The position numbers were made by a program, and so were the translations under genes. A stretch of 64,000 bases of DNA from Pseudonocardiales bacterium (GTDB lineage Bacteria > Actinomycetota > Actinomycetes > Mycobacteriales > Pseudonocardiaceae): NCBI GenBank assembly GCA_019244165.1, contig JAFATA010000075.1:1-64000 (forward strand), in the 5' to 3' direction. How positions within the stretch are numbered: position 1 is the stretch's first letter; the number at the start of each line of letters is the position of its first letter. Below are positions 33,679-42,168 of the stretch, one piece after another. The notes under the pieces were generated by a model, which had not been told where the DNA came from, searched no databases, and was given only the letters and a program-made list of their open reading frames with translations.

Positions 33679-34571
33679 CCGCCGGAGCGCTGACCGGCGG
33701 TCGGTGGCGCTGGGCCGGTCCCGGGTGCGGGTTTCGGCCAGCGACCGAGCCACCCGGCCTGCACGTGATCGACTCGTGGCTGGTCAGCGACGGGCGGGTC
33801 CGGGCATTCGGCATGCATGCCGAGCGGTTCGGCGCGGCCTGTTCCGAGCTGTTCGCGCTACCCTGGGCGCACACCGCGACATTCTTATGCGCGGCAATGA
33901 CGCAGATTCCGTCGCGCGGGCGGTGGTTCCCCCGCGTCGAGCTGGTCGCCCAAGGCGGTGAGCCCCACTTCCAGCTGTGGGTTCGGCCAGCGCCGCCGCG
34001 GGGTAAGACGGTACGGCTGTGGATCTCCGACAAACCGGACCTCCGCCACCGTCCCACGGTCAAAGGCACCGACCTCAACTATCTCCTCGAGTTGCGCCGG
34101 CTGGCCGTCACCGAAGGCGCTGATGAAGCACTGATCGTCTCACCAGATCGCCGAGTCCGCGAGGGCTCGACGACGAGCATCCTGTGGTGGCGGGGCAACA
34201 CGCTGTGCGTCCCGCCTTTGTCCGCAAACTTGCTAGCCGGGGTCACTCGCGCGCTCCTACTCGACGCAGTCTCCACCCGAGGACTGCGGGTGGCGACGGA
34301 GAGCCCGACCCCAACCGAACTCGACGGGCTAGAGGTGTGGGCGGTCAACGCCCTGCACGGTATCCGACCGGTGGCGGAGTGGATCGGCACTTCGATCGAA
34401 ACAGGCCCGGCGACGCGGGCCGCCCGCTGGAACGCCTACCTCGACGGTCTCGCCGTGCCCCACCCCGCTGACCGACTCGCACGGGGCGACCTCATCCCGA
34501 CTCCCTTCGAAAGGAAACAAGCCGATGCCAACTCAGCCAGTCCACCGCAATCCACCGAGTTTCGAGCGTGA
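33675..34571 (+). CDS. pabC: Class IV aminotransferase: aminodeoxychorismate lyase
   Basis: 298 residues, fold-type IV PLP protein. The PLP lysine is in TVKGTDLNYLLELRR (about residue 135), followed by the family signature EALIVSPDRRVREGSTTSIL. Coupled by ATGA to pabAB, it is expected to release pyruvate from ADC, giving p-aminobenzoate. Its last 47 bases overlap the start of the N-oxygenase gene, so the C-terminal ~25 residues may be non-essential. A branched-chain aminotransferase function is less likely here. Confidence 0.85.
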   Translation: MTAGALTGGRWRWAGPGCGFRPATEPPGLHVIDSWLVSDGRVRAFGMHAERFGAACSELFALPWAHTATFLCAAMTQIPSRGRWFPRVELVAQGGEPHFQLWVRPAPPRGKTVRLWISDKPDLRHRPTVKGTDLNYLLELRRLAVTEGADEALIVSPDRRVREGSTTSILWWRGNTLCVPPLSANLLAGVTRALLLDAVSTRGLRVATESPTPTELDGLEVWAVNALHGIRPVAEWIGTSIETGPATRAARWNAYLDGLAVPHPADRLARGDLIPTPFERKQADANSASPPQSTEFRA

Positions 34572-35499
34572 TCTCCTAGCGCAGCTGTCTAGCCGCTGGG
34601 GCAAACGAGTCGCGGTCAAAAAGGACGAACTCGACCTCGACGGGCACTTCGATCCGGAGCTGCCGGACTTCCCCGACCAGCTCGTGCCGATGCTGAACCT
34701 GCCAGCAGCCAGCTCACTCGACCCTGAGAGGCGTCAACGCATCGTCTCCGCAGCATGGATCGCCTACAACGCCAAGACCGCAGCGATCGAGAACGAAATC
34801 ATCCTGCCGGCCTGCCGGCTAATGCTCGAAGAACGGATCCCGATGCGCCGGGACGAGGTCGCGGTTTCCGCCCTGCATCAGACGATCATCGATGAGCACT
34901 ATCACATCCTCATGTGCCACAATGCTGTCGGCGTGACGCGGCGGCGACGTGAGCTCACCGACCTGACCTTCGACCCGGACGGGTGGTCGGTGGTGCACGG
35001 TCTCAAGGCCTGCCGCGCCGACCTGACCGGTTCGGAGCGCGATCTGGTGGAAATCGCCTTCGCGCTGGCCGCCGAAACCACTATCGCGAGCTTCCTGTCG
35101 GTGATCTCGACCGCGTTCGACATCCAGCCGATGAACCGGATCACCGTCGACATGCACCGCAAGGACGAAAACGGGCACGCTGTAGTGTTCCGGGAACTTG
35201 TCGCCCCCTTGTACCGGGACCTCGGCCACGGCGACCGCGAGCTGTTCAAAGACGCGCTCGTCCAAGGGCTCACCGCGTTCCGGGCGCCGGACTTCGACCC
35301 CTGGGTGACGGTCGCGGAAGCCGGTGAGTTCGACATCTCGACCGAGCAGCTGGCCGCAGCGGCGTCAGGGACGACAATTCCGACGCGCGACACCGGGTCG
35401 CTACAGCTCCTGTTGGCAGACCTCGGCGTCGATAGCAAGTTCGCTGAGACTGTTGCGTCGGCGGGGAGCAAACCGGATAATGTACGCGTCATCGTATAG
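34525..35499 (+). CDS. AurF-type diiron arylamine N-oxygenase
   Basis: 324 residues. All seven carboxylate/His ligands of the AurF family are present with the same spacing as in AurF: Glu89, Glu124 and His127 (IIDEHYHILM), Glu184 (LAAETTIASF), His211, Glu215 and His218 (HRKDENGHAVVF). AurF oxidises p-aminobenzoate to p-nitrobenzoate through hydroxylamine and nitroso stages. With PabAB and lyase just upstream, p-aminobenzoate or a derivative is the likely substrate. The ATG follows AAAGGAAA, inside the end of the lyase gene. The final oxidation state cannot be predicted. Confidence 0.9.
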   Translation: MPTQPVHRNPPSFERDLLAQLSSRWGKRVAVKKDELDLDGHFDPELPDFPDQLVPMLNLPAASSLDPERRQRIVSAAWIAYNAKTAAIENEIILPACRLMLEERIPMRRDEVAVSALHQTIIDEHYHILMCHNAVGVTRRRRELTDLTFDPDGWSVVHGLKACRADLTGSERDLVEIAFALAAETTIASFLSVISTAFDIQPMNRITVDMHRKDENGHAVVFRELVAPLYRDLGHGDRELFKDALVQGLTAFRAPDFDPWVTVAEAGEFDISTEQLAAAASGTTIPTRDTGSLQLLLADLGVDSKFAETVASAGSKPDNVRVIV

Positions 35500-35580
35500 A
35501 TTCGAGCTGTTTTCGGAATCGAGCACAGAGACTGCTCTGCGATGTTCGAAGCAGACCTCATCAGAGCTCCGGCGGCTGTG

Positions 35581-35625
35581 CTGTCTTATCTGACGCTGTC
35601 TTATCTGACGCTGTCTTATCTGACG
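35581..35625 (+). repeat. Three perfect 15-bp tandem repeats
   Basis: The unit ctgtcttatctgacg occurs three times without mismatch between the N-oxygenase and aminotransferase genes. It is far less GC-rich than the genome. Perfect identity implies a recent or conserved array. It may be slippage or a regulator-binding array; it is about 55 bases upstream of the aminotransferase start at 35680. Confidence 0.95.
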
Positions 35626-35679
35626 GTCGCCGCATTGTCCACCTGATATCCCTTCCTCTCGCGGTAAGGAGTAAATAAG

Positions 35680-37002
35680 ATGAACCAGGCAAGAGTAGAC
35701 ATCGCCCCGATGACCAACGAGCGTCTGTTCGACGCGACCTATAAGGTGGTTGCCGGAGGGAGCAGCAGCAACATGCGCAACCTCGGTCTCCAGACTCCGC
35801 TGGTGGTGGACCGATCGGCCGGTTGCCGCATATGGGACGTCGAGGATAATGAGCTCATAGACGTGAACATGGGGTATGGGCCGCACCTGTTCGGATACGG
35901 CGACCCGGACGTCTTAGGTGTTGTGGCAGAGCGGCTGAGGTTAGGGGCGGTCACCGGGATTCCTCACAGGCTCGACCACGAGGCGGGTGAGCTGATCGCC
36001 GCGTCGGTGCCCACAATCGAGCAGGTGCGGTTCGCCAACTCAGGGACTGAGGCGATCGCTTCTGCGCTCCGGTTGGCCAGGCTTATCACCGGCCGAACCC
36101 TTGTTGTTACCTTCGAGGGGCATTACCACGGGTGGAGTGAGACCGTGCTTCGCAAAGCGGCCATCACCAACAGCGGTGAAGCCCCGACGGGTGCGGTTGC
36201 CGGAGCACCGGGGATGATCCCCGAGGCGCTGGCGCACACCCTACAACTGCCCTGGAATGATCCCACCTTGTTGGATGAGGCGTTCGCTGCGTACGGTGAC
36301 CGGATCGCAGCGGTGATCCTCGAGCCGGTTTGCGGGAACGCGGGAGTGGTCCATGCGCAGCCAGGGTTCCTGGAGCAGGTCGCCGATCTGACATCGCGCA
36401 ACGGTGCATTGCTGGTTTTCGATGAGGTGATTACCGGCTTCCGAGTGGCGCTGGGCGGTGCTCAGGAGCTCTTCTCCATGCGACCGGATTTGACGGTCAT
36501 CTCCAAGGTTCTCGGCGGCGGATTTCCTGTTGCGGCGTTTGGAGGCAGTACGGAGATCATGGCACCGCTTGCTCGAAACGAAGCGTTCCACGCCGGCGTC
36601 TTCTCGGGCAACCACGCCGCAGTCAATGCCGCGGTCGCCATGCTCGGCAAGCTCCGGCGGAATCTGCCGGTGTACAACGCCCTTGAGGTTAACGGCAGCT
36701 ATCTGGAACAGCGACTGGCGGAGGTCTTCGGCGCGGCTGGACGCGCCGTACGCATCGCACGCTGCGGCTCGATAATGTCGGTAGCCCTCCTCACCCGTCC
36801 ACAATGCTCGAACGCGGCCTTTGACCCGGCCGTACCGCTCATCGACTTCGCAGCCCATCGTGGGCTGCAGTTGCTGTGCCAGGAGGCGGGCCTCTACTTC
36901 CACCCCAACCCGCTGGAACCGTGGTTCCTCAGCACGGCGCACACTCGGGACGAACTGGACATAGTGGTGAGCACGATCGAACAGTCTCTTGCCCGACTAT
37001 AG
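35680..37002 (+). CDS. Class III aminotransferase, glutamate-1-semialdehyde aminomutase-like
   Basis: 440 residues; the start follows GGTAAGGAG. The family shows RFANSGTEAIASALRLAR, TFEGHYHGWSETVLRKA (the HemL-like YHG motif), LLVFDEVITGFRVALGG and the PLP lysine in TVISKVLGGGFPVAAFGG. True HemL would be a housekeeping enzyme of haem synthesis; the position inside the cluster argues for secondary metabolism, such as 2,1-amino shift or transamination of an amino-acid building block. The substrate cannot be named from the sequence. Confidence 0.85.
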   Translation: MNQARVDIAPMTNERLFDATYKVVAGGSSSNMRNLGLQTPLVVDRSAGCRIWDVEDNELIDVNMGYGPHLFGYGDPDVLGVVAERLRLGAVTGIPHRLDHEAGELIAASVPTIEQVRFANSGTEAIASALRLARLITGRTLVVTFEGHYHGWSETVLRKAAITNSGEAPTGAVAGAPGMIPEALAHTLQLPWNDPTLLDEAFAAYGDRIAAVILEPVCGNAGVVHAQPGFLEQVADLTSRNGALLVFDEVITGFRVALGGAQELFSMRPDLTVISKVLGGGFPVAAFGGSTEIMAPLARNEAFHAGVFSGNHAAVNAAVAMLGKLRRNLPVYNALEVNGSYLEQRLAEVFGAAGRAVRIARCGSIMSVALLTRPQCSNAAFDPAVPLIDFAAHRGLQLLCQEAGLYFHPNPLEPWFLSTAHTRDELDIVVSTIEQSLARL

Positions 37003-37077
37003 CTGTCCTCGGGTGCGAAGAAAATATTACAACCCGCCAGCCGGTACCTGCCTCAACCTAAACAATAGGAAGCCACC

Positions 37078-38577
37078 ATGTCCCGAGATGTACTGAGTCC
37101 TACCGAGTCTGTACTGAGCCCAATGGAGCCGAGCCCAATGGAGCCGACTGTCGTCGACCCGCCCCTGAGCGCTATTGAACGGTGGCGCTCGCTACCGGCG
37201 GCGCAACAGCCCGACTGGCCCGACCCGGTGTCGGCCCGTGACATAATGGCGGAACTCGCCAACTGCCCACCTTTGGTCGCTGCACGGGAATGCGATCTTC
37301 TCAAGCACAGGCTGGCCGCGGTAGCGCGAGGTGAGGCGTTCCTGCTCCAGGGCGGGGACTGCGCGGAGCGGTTCGACGGCGTGACCGCCGACACCGTGCA
37401 CAACAAGTTGCAGGCCCTGCTGCAAATGTCGGCCGTGCTGACCTACGCTGCCTCGATTCCGGTGATAAAGGTTGGTCGTATTGCCGGACAGTACGCCAAA
37501 CCTCGCTCGAAGGCGACCGAGACCCGCGACGGCATCACCCTGCTCTCGTACCGGGGTGATGCGATCAACGGGCACGAGTTCACCTCGGCAGCGCGCATTC
37601 CCGACCCACGCCGGCTCCGGCGGATGTACGAGTTGTCGGCGGTCACGCTGAACCTCATCCGGACGTTCGCCACGGGCGGCTCCGCCGCACTGAGCGAAGT
37701 GCACGCCTGGAACCAGGCCTTCATCGCCCGTTCGCCGACTGGTCGCCGCTACCGCCGGCTCACCGGTGAGATCGACCGCGCGCTGCGCTTCATGCGCGCC
37801 TGCGGCGTCGATCCCGCCGCGGTTCACACCACCGAGCTGTTCACCAGCCACGAAGGTCTGCTCCTGGATTACGAGACCGCGCTGACCCGAATCGACACGC
37901 ACACCGGACGTCCGTACGCGACGAGCGGGCATATGCTGTGGATCGGTCACCGGACCCGCGACCTTGGCGGTGCACACGTCGACTACTTCTCCCGCATCGC
38001 CAATCCGATCGAGGTCAAGCTCGGCCCGAATGTCACCCCAGACACCGCGCTCGGGCTCATCGACAAGCTTGACCCGCACCGTGAGCCGGGCAGACTCACC
38101 TGCATCATCCGCATGGGTACCGAGGCGATCTGGGACAGGCTGCCCGACCTCGTGCACAAGGTCACCGCCTCGGGTGCACAGGTGGTATGGGTGTGCGATC
38201 CCATGCACGGCAACACCTTCGAATCACCCAGCGGGCACAAGACGCGACGCTTCACCGACATCCTGTGTGAGGTGGAGAGTTTCTTCGCCGTGCACAGGGC
38301 GTTGGGCACGCACGCCGGCGGCATCCACGTCGAACTCACCGGAGAAAACGTCACTGAATGCGTAGGTGGCGGCGCCGACATCACCTTCGGGGATCTCCAC
38401 CACCGCTACGAAACGAGCTGCGATCCCCGACTCAACCGGAGCCAATCACTCGACCTCGCTTTCCTGGTAGCCGAAATGATAATGACCCCGGAACGCTCGA
38501 ATCCCGGCACGGCACCACGAGGCCGCCCTGGCCCAGTGGAGCACTCACCCCGCCCGCCTAACGGGCCACGGTCATGA
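37078..38577 (+). CDS. Class II DAHP synthase (cluster-specific, PhzC-like)
   Basis: 499 residues, the first shikimate enzyme, joining PEP and erythrose 4-phosphate. Class II motifs: LLQGGDCAERFDG, KVGRIAGQYAKPRS, TSHEGLLLDYETALTR, RMGTEAIWDRLPDLV and VWVCDPMHGNTFES. A cluster-borne copy typically boosts chorismate supply and escapes feedback control. The N-terminus has a short SPMEPSPMEP duplication. Beyond the usual end (LAFLVAEM) the protein has a ~30-residue Pro/Arg-rich tail encoded by the direct repeat, so it has probably been extended by recombination. Confidence 0.9.
   Translation: MSRDVLSPTESVLSPMEPSPMEPTVVDPPLSAIERWRSLPAAQQPDWPDPVSARDIMAELANCPPLVAARECDLLKHRLAAVARGEAFLLQGGDCAERFDGVTADTVHNKLQALLQMSAVLTYAASIPVIKVGRIAGQYAKPRSKATETRDGITLLSYRGDAINGHEFTSAARIPDPRRLRRMYELSAVTLNLIRTFATGGSAALSEVHAWNQAFIARSPTGRRYRRLTGEIDRALRFMRACGVDPAAVHTTELFTSHEGLLLDYETALTRIDTHTGRPYATSGHMLWIGHRTRDLGGAHVDYFSRIANPIEVKLGPNVTPDTALGLIDKLDPHREPGRLTCIIRMGTEAIWDRLPDLVHKVTASGAQVVWVCDPMHGNTFESPSGHKTRRFTDILCEVESFFAVHRALGTHAGGIHVELTGENVTECVGGGADITFGDLHHRYETSCDPRLNRSQSLDLAFLVAEMIMTPERSNPGTAPRGRPGPVEHSPRPPNGPRS
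38453..38545 (+). repeat. Right copy of ~93-bp direct repeat flanking the cluster
   Basis: This block covers the last LAFLVAEM codons of the DAHP synthase and its C-terminal extension. It aligns with 29512-29604 in the same orientation at a spacing of 8941 bases. The segment between them holds the exporter and the whole p-aminobenzoate set, leaving the ATP-grasp pair outside. Confidence 0.85.
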
Positions 38578-38590
38578 GAAGTTATCGATC

Positions 38591-39457
38591 CTACGGTGGT
38601 AGGCATGCCAACAGCACAGCCTGGGTAAGGTCATCATCGAAGTAAGGGAGCATGCTGGTAAAATCCGGACAAGAGTTCACCTCAAGCACGAGCGGACCAT
38701 ATGCCGTTTGCAAAATGTCGATTCCGGCGTGGCCGAGCCCGAGGGCGCGGGCCGCGTTTTCGGCCAACGTGCTCTCGCGCGGTGTCAAGTCGACAGGACG
38801 TTGCGTTGCTCCGCGCCCGATGTTGCTGCGCCACTCGTTTCCAGTGGCTGTCCGTAGCGTCGCCGCCAGTAAACGCCCGCCCGTGACGACGGCCCTTGTG
38901 CTGCACCCACGGAATTCCGTGACCTCCGGTTGCACGATCAGAGCTCCAGGCCCTTCGGCGTGGAGCTCACGAAAGGCCTGCGCCAGGGAGGCGGCGTGCC
39001 CCGCGCGACGGACCCATCGGCCCTGCGCTCCGTGAGGGCGCTTGATAACCACCGGGTACTGAATTTCTTCGGCCACAGAGAGTGCACGTTCCAAGTCCAG
39101 CGAGCAGATAGTGCTCGGCACCTGGGGGACTGCGGCGTGTGACAGTTGGACCGCCGTCGCCGCCTTATCGTCCGCCGTCAACACGCTGTCTACCGGGTTC
39201 TGCGTGTATGCGCGCCGCGAGAGTATGCGCAGCGCATGTACCGTCACCGGGTACCCGAAAAGCATATAAGGAGCAAGGCTGGTGATGTCAATAGCACCCG
39301 CCGCGTCACGGACCACCGTTGCTCCGTTGAAGCTGATGTCGACGGTGAGCGTCGGAAGGTCGATAACCCGGACGGGAATATCAAGTTCGGCGGCCCCTTC
39401 GGCAAGTCGGGCAGGCACGTTCGTAGCATAGGGATTGCGCACGACGCCAAGCATCAT
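38591..39457 (-). CDS. ATP-grasp ligase (RimK/LysX-like) A
   Basis: About 288 residues from the ATG overlapping the stop of the upstream ATP-grasp gene (ATGA, 39454-39457). Fold features: VLTADDKAATAVQLSHAAVP, PVVIKRPHGAQGRWVRR (ATP-binding Lys and Gly-rich loop), and the metal-ligand region GIDILQTAYGPLVLEVNSCP (E-x-N). RimK-type enzymes activate a carboxylate as acyl phosphate and join it to an amine. Convergent with the biosynthetic genes and just outside the right repeat. Probable amide-forming step for the p-aminobenzoate-derived product. Confidence 0.85.
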   Translation of the reverse strand: MMLGVVRNPYATNVPARLAEGAAELDIPVRVIDLPTLTVDISFNGATVVRDAAGAIDITSLAPYMLFGYPVTVHALRILSRRAYTQNPVDSVLTADDKAATAVQLSHAAVPQVPSTICSLDLERALSVAEEIQYPVVIKRPHGAQGRWVRRAGHAASLAQAFRELHAEGPGALIVQPEVTEFRGCSTRAVVTGGRLLAATLRTATGNEWRSNIGRGATQRPVDLTPRESTLAENAARALGLGHAGIDILQTAYGPLVLEVNSCPDFTSMLPYFDDDLTQAVLLACLPP

Positions 39458-40401
39458 GTGACGGTGTCCCCTCCTCGGCGCGCCCCTCTCCGGCGCATCA
39501 GGGCGAGTTGGAGTATGGCGCCCGCGACGTCCTGGCCGGTCACGGCAGAAATACCCGCGAAGCCAGCCCAAGCGTCGACCTCGAGAACCCGAACGGTTCC
39601 GTCGTCGTCCTCGATCAGATCGACACCTCCATAGTCAAGGCGGCAGGCTTCCAATGCCGCCACCGCCGTGGATGCCGCCGGGTGCTCGGAGGGAAGCCGG
39701 GTGGGGGTTGCGCCAAGCGTGAGATTAGCCCTGACTTCACCGGGAGCCGCTTGGCGCTGCATTAATGCCACGCAAGTACCATTCACCACGAAAGCACGAA
39801 CGTCGCGGCCGCCTCCCCCCACTAAAGGCTGAGCGACGTAGTGCTCTCTGGCGAGTGGCACCAGAGACCCGAATGGCACCAGGGACCGTTGCCCGAAGTC
39901 GTCCTCCCAAGCCGCCAGGAGCTCACCCGTCGACCCAAAAACGCGGATCCCCTCACCCCGAACCCCATGAGCCGGCTTCAGGATCACTGCTCGATGATGC
40001 GCAAGGCACTGCATGGCCTCTTCGCTCGGCTCAACGAAAGCGATCGTGTGGACAATCGGTACCCGAGCGCGACGCAACGTGAGATAAGTCAACAACTTGT
40101 CTCGCGAACGGTATGCGGCGTCCGGTTCATTCAAGACGATGGCTCCTTCGGATGTCCACAGTTTTAATACAGGAGTCACGATTCCTTGGAATGCCGAGAC
40201 CGTACGGTGCAGAATGATTCCTGGCCGCTCCGGCCGGCCGTCATAACAGCCCAGGATCCCCCCGTCCCTGCAGTGAACCTGAAGCCGGTGAGGTTCCCAT
40301 GTCACCAGCCGGATACCGCGGGTCCGGGCGGCCTCACATAACAACGTCCAGTTAGAAGTTCGCACAGTGGGATAGTGCAGCACCACGATATCCTCCATCA
40401 T
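39454..40401 (-). CDS. ATP-grasp ligase (RimK-like) B
   Basis: 315 residues. Conserved parts: RSRDKLLTYLTLRRARVPIV, AVILKPAHGVRGEGIRVFGS (ATP-binding Lys and loop), REHYVAQPLVGGGGRDVRAF, and DYGGVDLIEDDDGTVRVLEV, followed by DAWAGFAG in place of the usual NxxPG. The terminal Asn-to-Asp/Ala change at the metal site is unusual and could alter activity. It is the first gene of the two-gene ATP-grasp operon. Two ligases could add two residues in turn; this is inference. Confidence 0.83.
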   Translation of the reverse strand: MMEDIVVLHYPTVRTSNWTLLCEAARTRGIRLVTWEPHRLQVHCRDGGILGCYDGRPERPGIILHRTVSAFQGIVTPVLKLWTSEGAIVLNEPDAAYRSRDKLLTYLTLRRARVPIVHTIAFVEPSEEAMQCLAHHRAVILKPAHGVRGEGIRVFGSTGELLAAWEDDFGQRSLVPFGSLVPLAREHYVAQPLVGGGGRDVRAFVVNGTCVALMQRQAAPGEVRANLTLGATPTRLPSEHPAASTAVAALEACRLDYGGVDLIEDDDGTVRVLEVDAWAGFAGISAVTGQDVAGAILQLALMRRRGARRGGDTVT

Positions 40402-40703
40402 GTAGATTGTACATGCTCTAAACTGTCGCTACGATGGCGCTCGCGACTTTAGGGGCTACTTTAGCAACACTGTTCCCCTGATTCCGGCGGGACGCCCGCT
40501 CGCGACGGGCGCTATGACCCGCGTGCTCCCTACGGTTGTGACACACCCAGGAACCGTCGCCTTGGGCGATCCAGGTTTCGGTAGGGCCGCCGTTGTTGGG
40601 CAGGAAGGTGAGGTGGTTCCATCCCCCGCCGGAAAGGGGGAGAGCGGCGAAGAGCTCAAAAGGGCTGGCCTTGTCGGCGGTAGGGCACCCGCCGCACGGA
40701 TGG
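40402..40703. other. Intergenic region with possible gene remnant
   Basis: About 300 bases holding the ATP-grasp promoter region near 40402-40440 (AT-richer). On the minus strand around 40490-40620 a frame without a proper start reads GWNHLTFLPNNGGPTETWIA, then GDGSWVCHNRREHA, which looks protein-like but has no family I recognise. It may be the tail of a deleted gene. No ribosome site or start fits it. Confidence 0.35.
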
Positions 40704-42113
40704 TCAACTCATCCAGTGCAGCGCCGCCCGCAGGTCGGCCACGATGTGCAGGCGCATCCTGGCCGGCGCAGCATCACCGCCTGTGGCATTGCGCGGACCG
40801 CTTTCTGGGCCGTTTTCTGTGCCGTTTTTTGGGGGCACCAGCGCGTGCCGAAAACCCAGCCGGGCGGCCTCGGCCAGGCGTCGGCGCAGCCCGGTCACCT
40901 GCCGGACCTCTCCGGCTAACCCAACCTCCCCGATCGCCACCGTGTGCGGAGGCAACAGCAGGTCCCCGGCAGCCGACGCGACGGCGAGCGCGACAGCGAG
41001 GTCGGCCGCCGGCTCCACCACGCGCATCCCCCCCACCGTCGCGGTGTACACGTCTGATCCCGCCAGCCGCACCCCCCCGCGGCGCTCGAGGACGGCCAGG
41101 ATCATCGCCACCCGTGATGAGTCCAGGCCGCTCACCGCACGGCGGGGGTTGGTCAGCGCGGATTCAGCGACCAACGCTTGGACCTCGCCCAGCAGCGGCC
41201 GTTTGCCCTCCACCGCCACCGTCACCGCCGTGCCCGGCACCGCGCCATCGCGGTGGGTCAGGAAAAGTCCGGACGGGTCGGGTAAGCCGGTGATGCCCTC
41301 GTCGGTGAGCTCGAAGCAGCCGACCTCGTCGGTGGCCCCGAACCGGTTCTTGATCCCACGAACCATCCGCAGCGCGGAGTGCCGGTCGCCATCGAACTGC
41401 AGCACCACGTCGACCAGATGCTCCAGCACCCGGGGCCCGGCCACCGTCCCGTCTTTGGTGACGTGCCCCACCAGCACCACCGGCAGTCCGCGCTGCTTAG
41501 CGGTGCTGATCAGCGCGCTGGCCACCGCGCGGACCTGGGACACCCCGCCCGGGCTACCCTCGACGGCGGCGCAGGACAGGGTCTGCACCGAGTCGACGAT
41601 CAGCAGGCCAGGATCGAGGGCGTCGAGGTGCCCGAGCACCGCGGCGAGGTCGGACTCGGCGGCGAGGAACAGCTCGTCGTGCAGCGCTCCGGTGCGCTGC
41701 GCCCGCAGCCGAACCTGGCCGGTGGACTCCTCGCCGGTCACGTAGAGCGCGCGCCGGCCGGCCATTGCGCAGCGGTGCGCCACCTCCAGCAGCAGGGTGG
41801 ACTTGCCCACCCCGGGCTCGCCGGCCAGCAGCACCACCGCGCCGGGCACCAGGCCGCCGCCGAGTACCCGATCGAGTTCGGCCACGCCGGTGGCGGTGGC
41901 CTGCGCGGAACACAGCTCGATCTGGGAGATGGGGCGGGCCGGGGCCGAGGGCGCACCGGGGGCGACCGCCAGCACTGGCCGCGGGCCGGTCGGTGCCACG
42001 CTGCCCCAGGCCTGGCACTCCGGGCACCGCCCCACCCACTTGGCGACCTCGTGGCCGCAATCAGCACAGCGGTGGGTGGCCCGGCTGGTAGCGACTGATC
42101 TGCCCATAGTCAC
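40704..42113 (-). CDS. radA: DNA repair protein RadA
   Basis: 469 residues. N-terminal zinc finger CADCGHEVAKWVGRCPEC; RecA-like core with Walker A AGEPGVGKSTLLLEV; the RadA-specific KNRFG motif in VRGIKNRFGATDE; and a Lon-like C-terminal domain with EVGLAGEVRQVTGLRRRL. It is a helicase for recombination intermediates. A Gly/Asn/Pro-rich insert lies near the C-terminus (PPKNGTENGPESGPRNATGG). It is in the lpqE-radA neighbourhood as in mycobacteria. Confidence 0.95.
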   Translation of the reverse strand: MTMGRSVATSRATHRCADCGHEVAKWVGRCPECQAWGSVAPTGPRPVLAVAPGAPSAPARPISQIELCSAQATATGVAELDRVLGGGLVPGAVVLLAGEPGVGKSTLLLEVAHRCAMAGRRALYVTGEESTGQVRLRAQRTGALHDELFLAAESDLAAVLGHLDALDPGLLIVDSVQTLSCAAVEGSPGGVSQVRAVASALISTAKQRGLPVVLVGHVTKDGTVAGPRVLEHLVDVVLQFDGDRHSALRMVRGIKNRFGATDEVGCFELTDEGITGLPDPSGLFLTHRDGAVPGTAVTVAVEGKRPLLGEVQALVAESALTNPRRAVSGLDSSRVAMILAVLERRGGVRLAGSDVYTATVGGMRVVEPAADLAVALAVASAAGDLLLPPHTVAIGEVGLAGEVRQVTGLRRRLAEAARLGFRHALVPPKNGTENGPESGPRNATGGDAAPARMRLHIVADLRAALHWMS

Positions 42114-42168
42114 AGACGCTAGCCGCCCACCCTGACAAGTTCGGGGGCACCGACGCCGGGGCCTGGAG

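Noticed and set aside
35581..35625. Triple repeat as a CRISPR or iteron origin
   Set aside because: Only 15 bp units without spacers, and no replication gene nearby.
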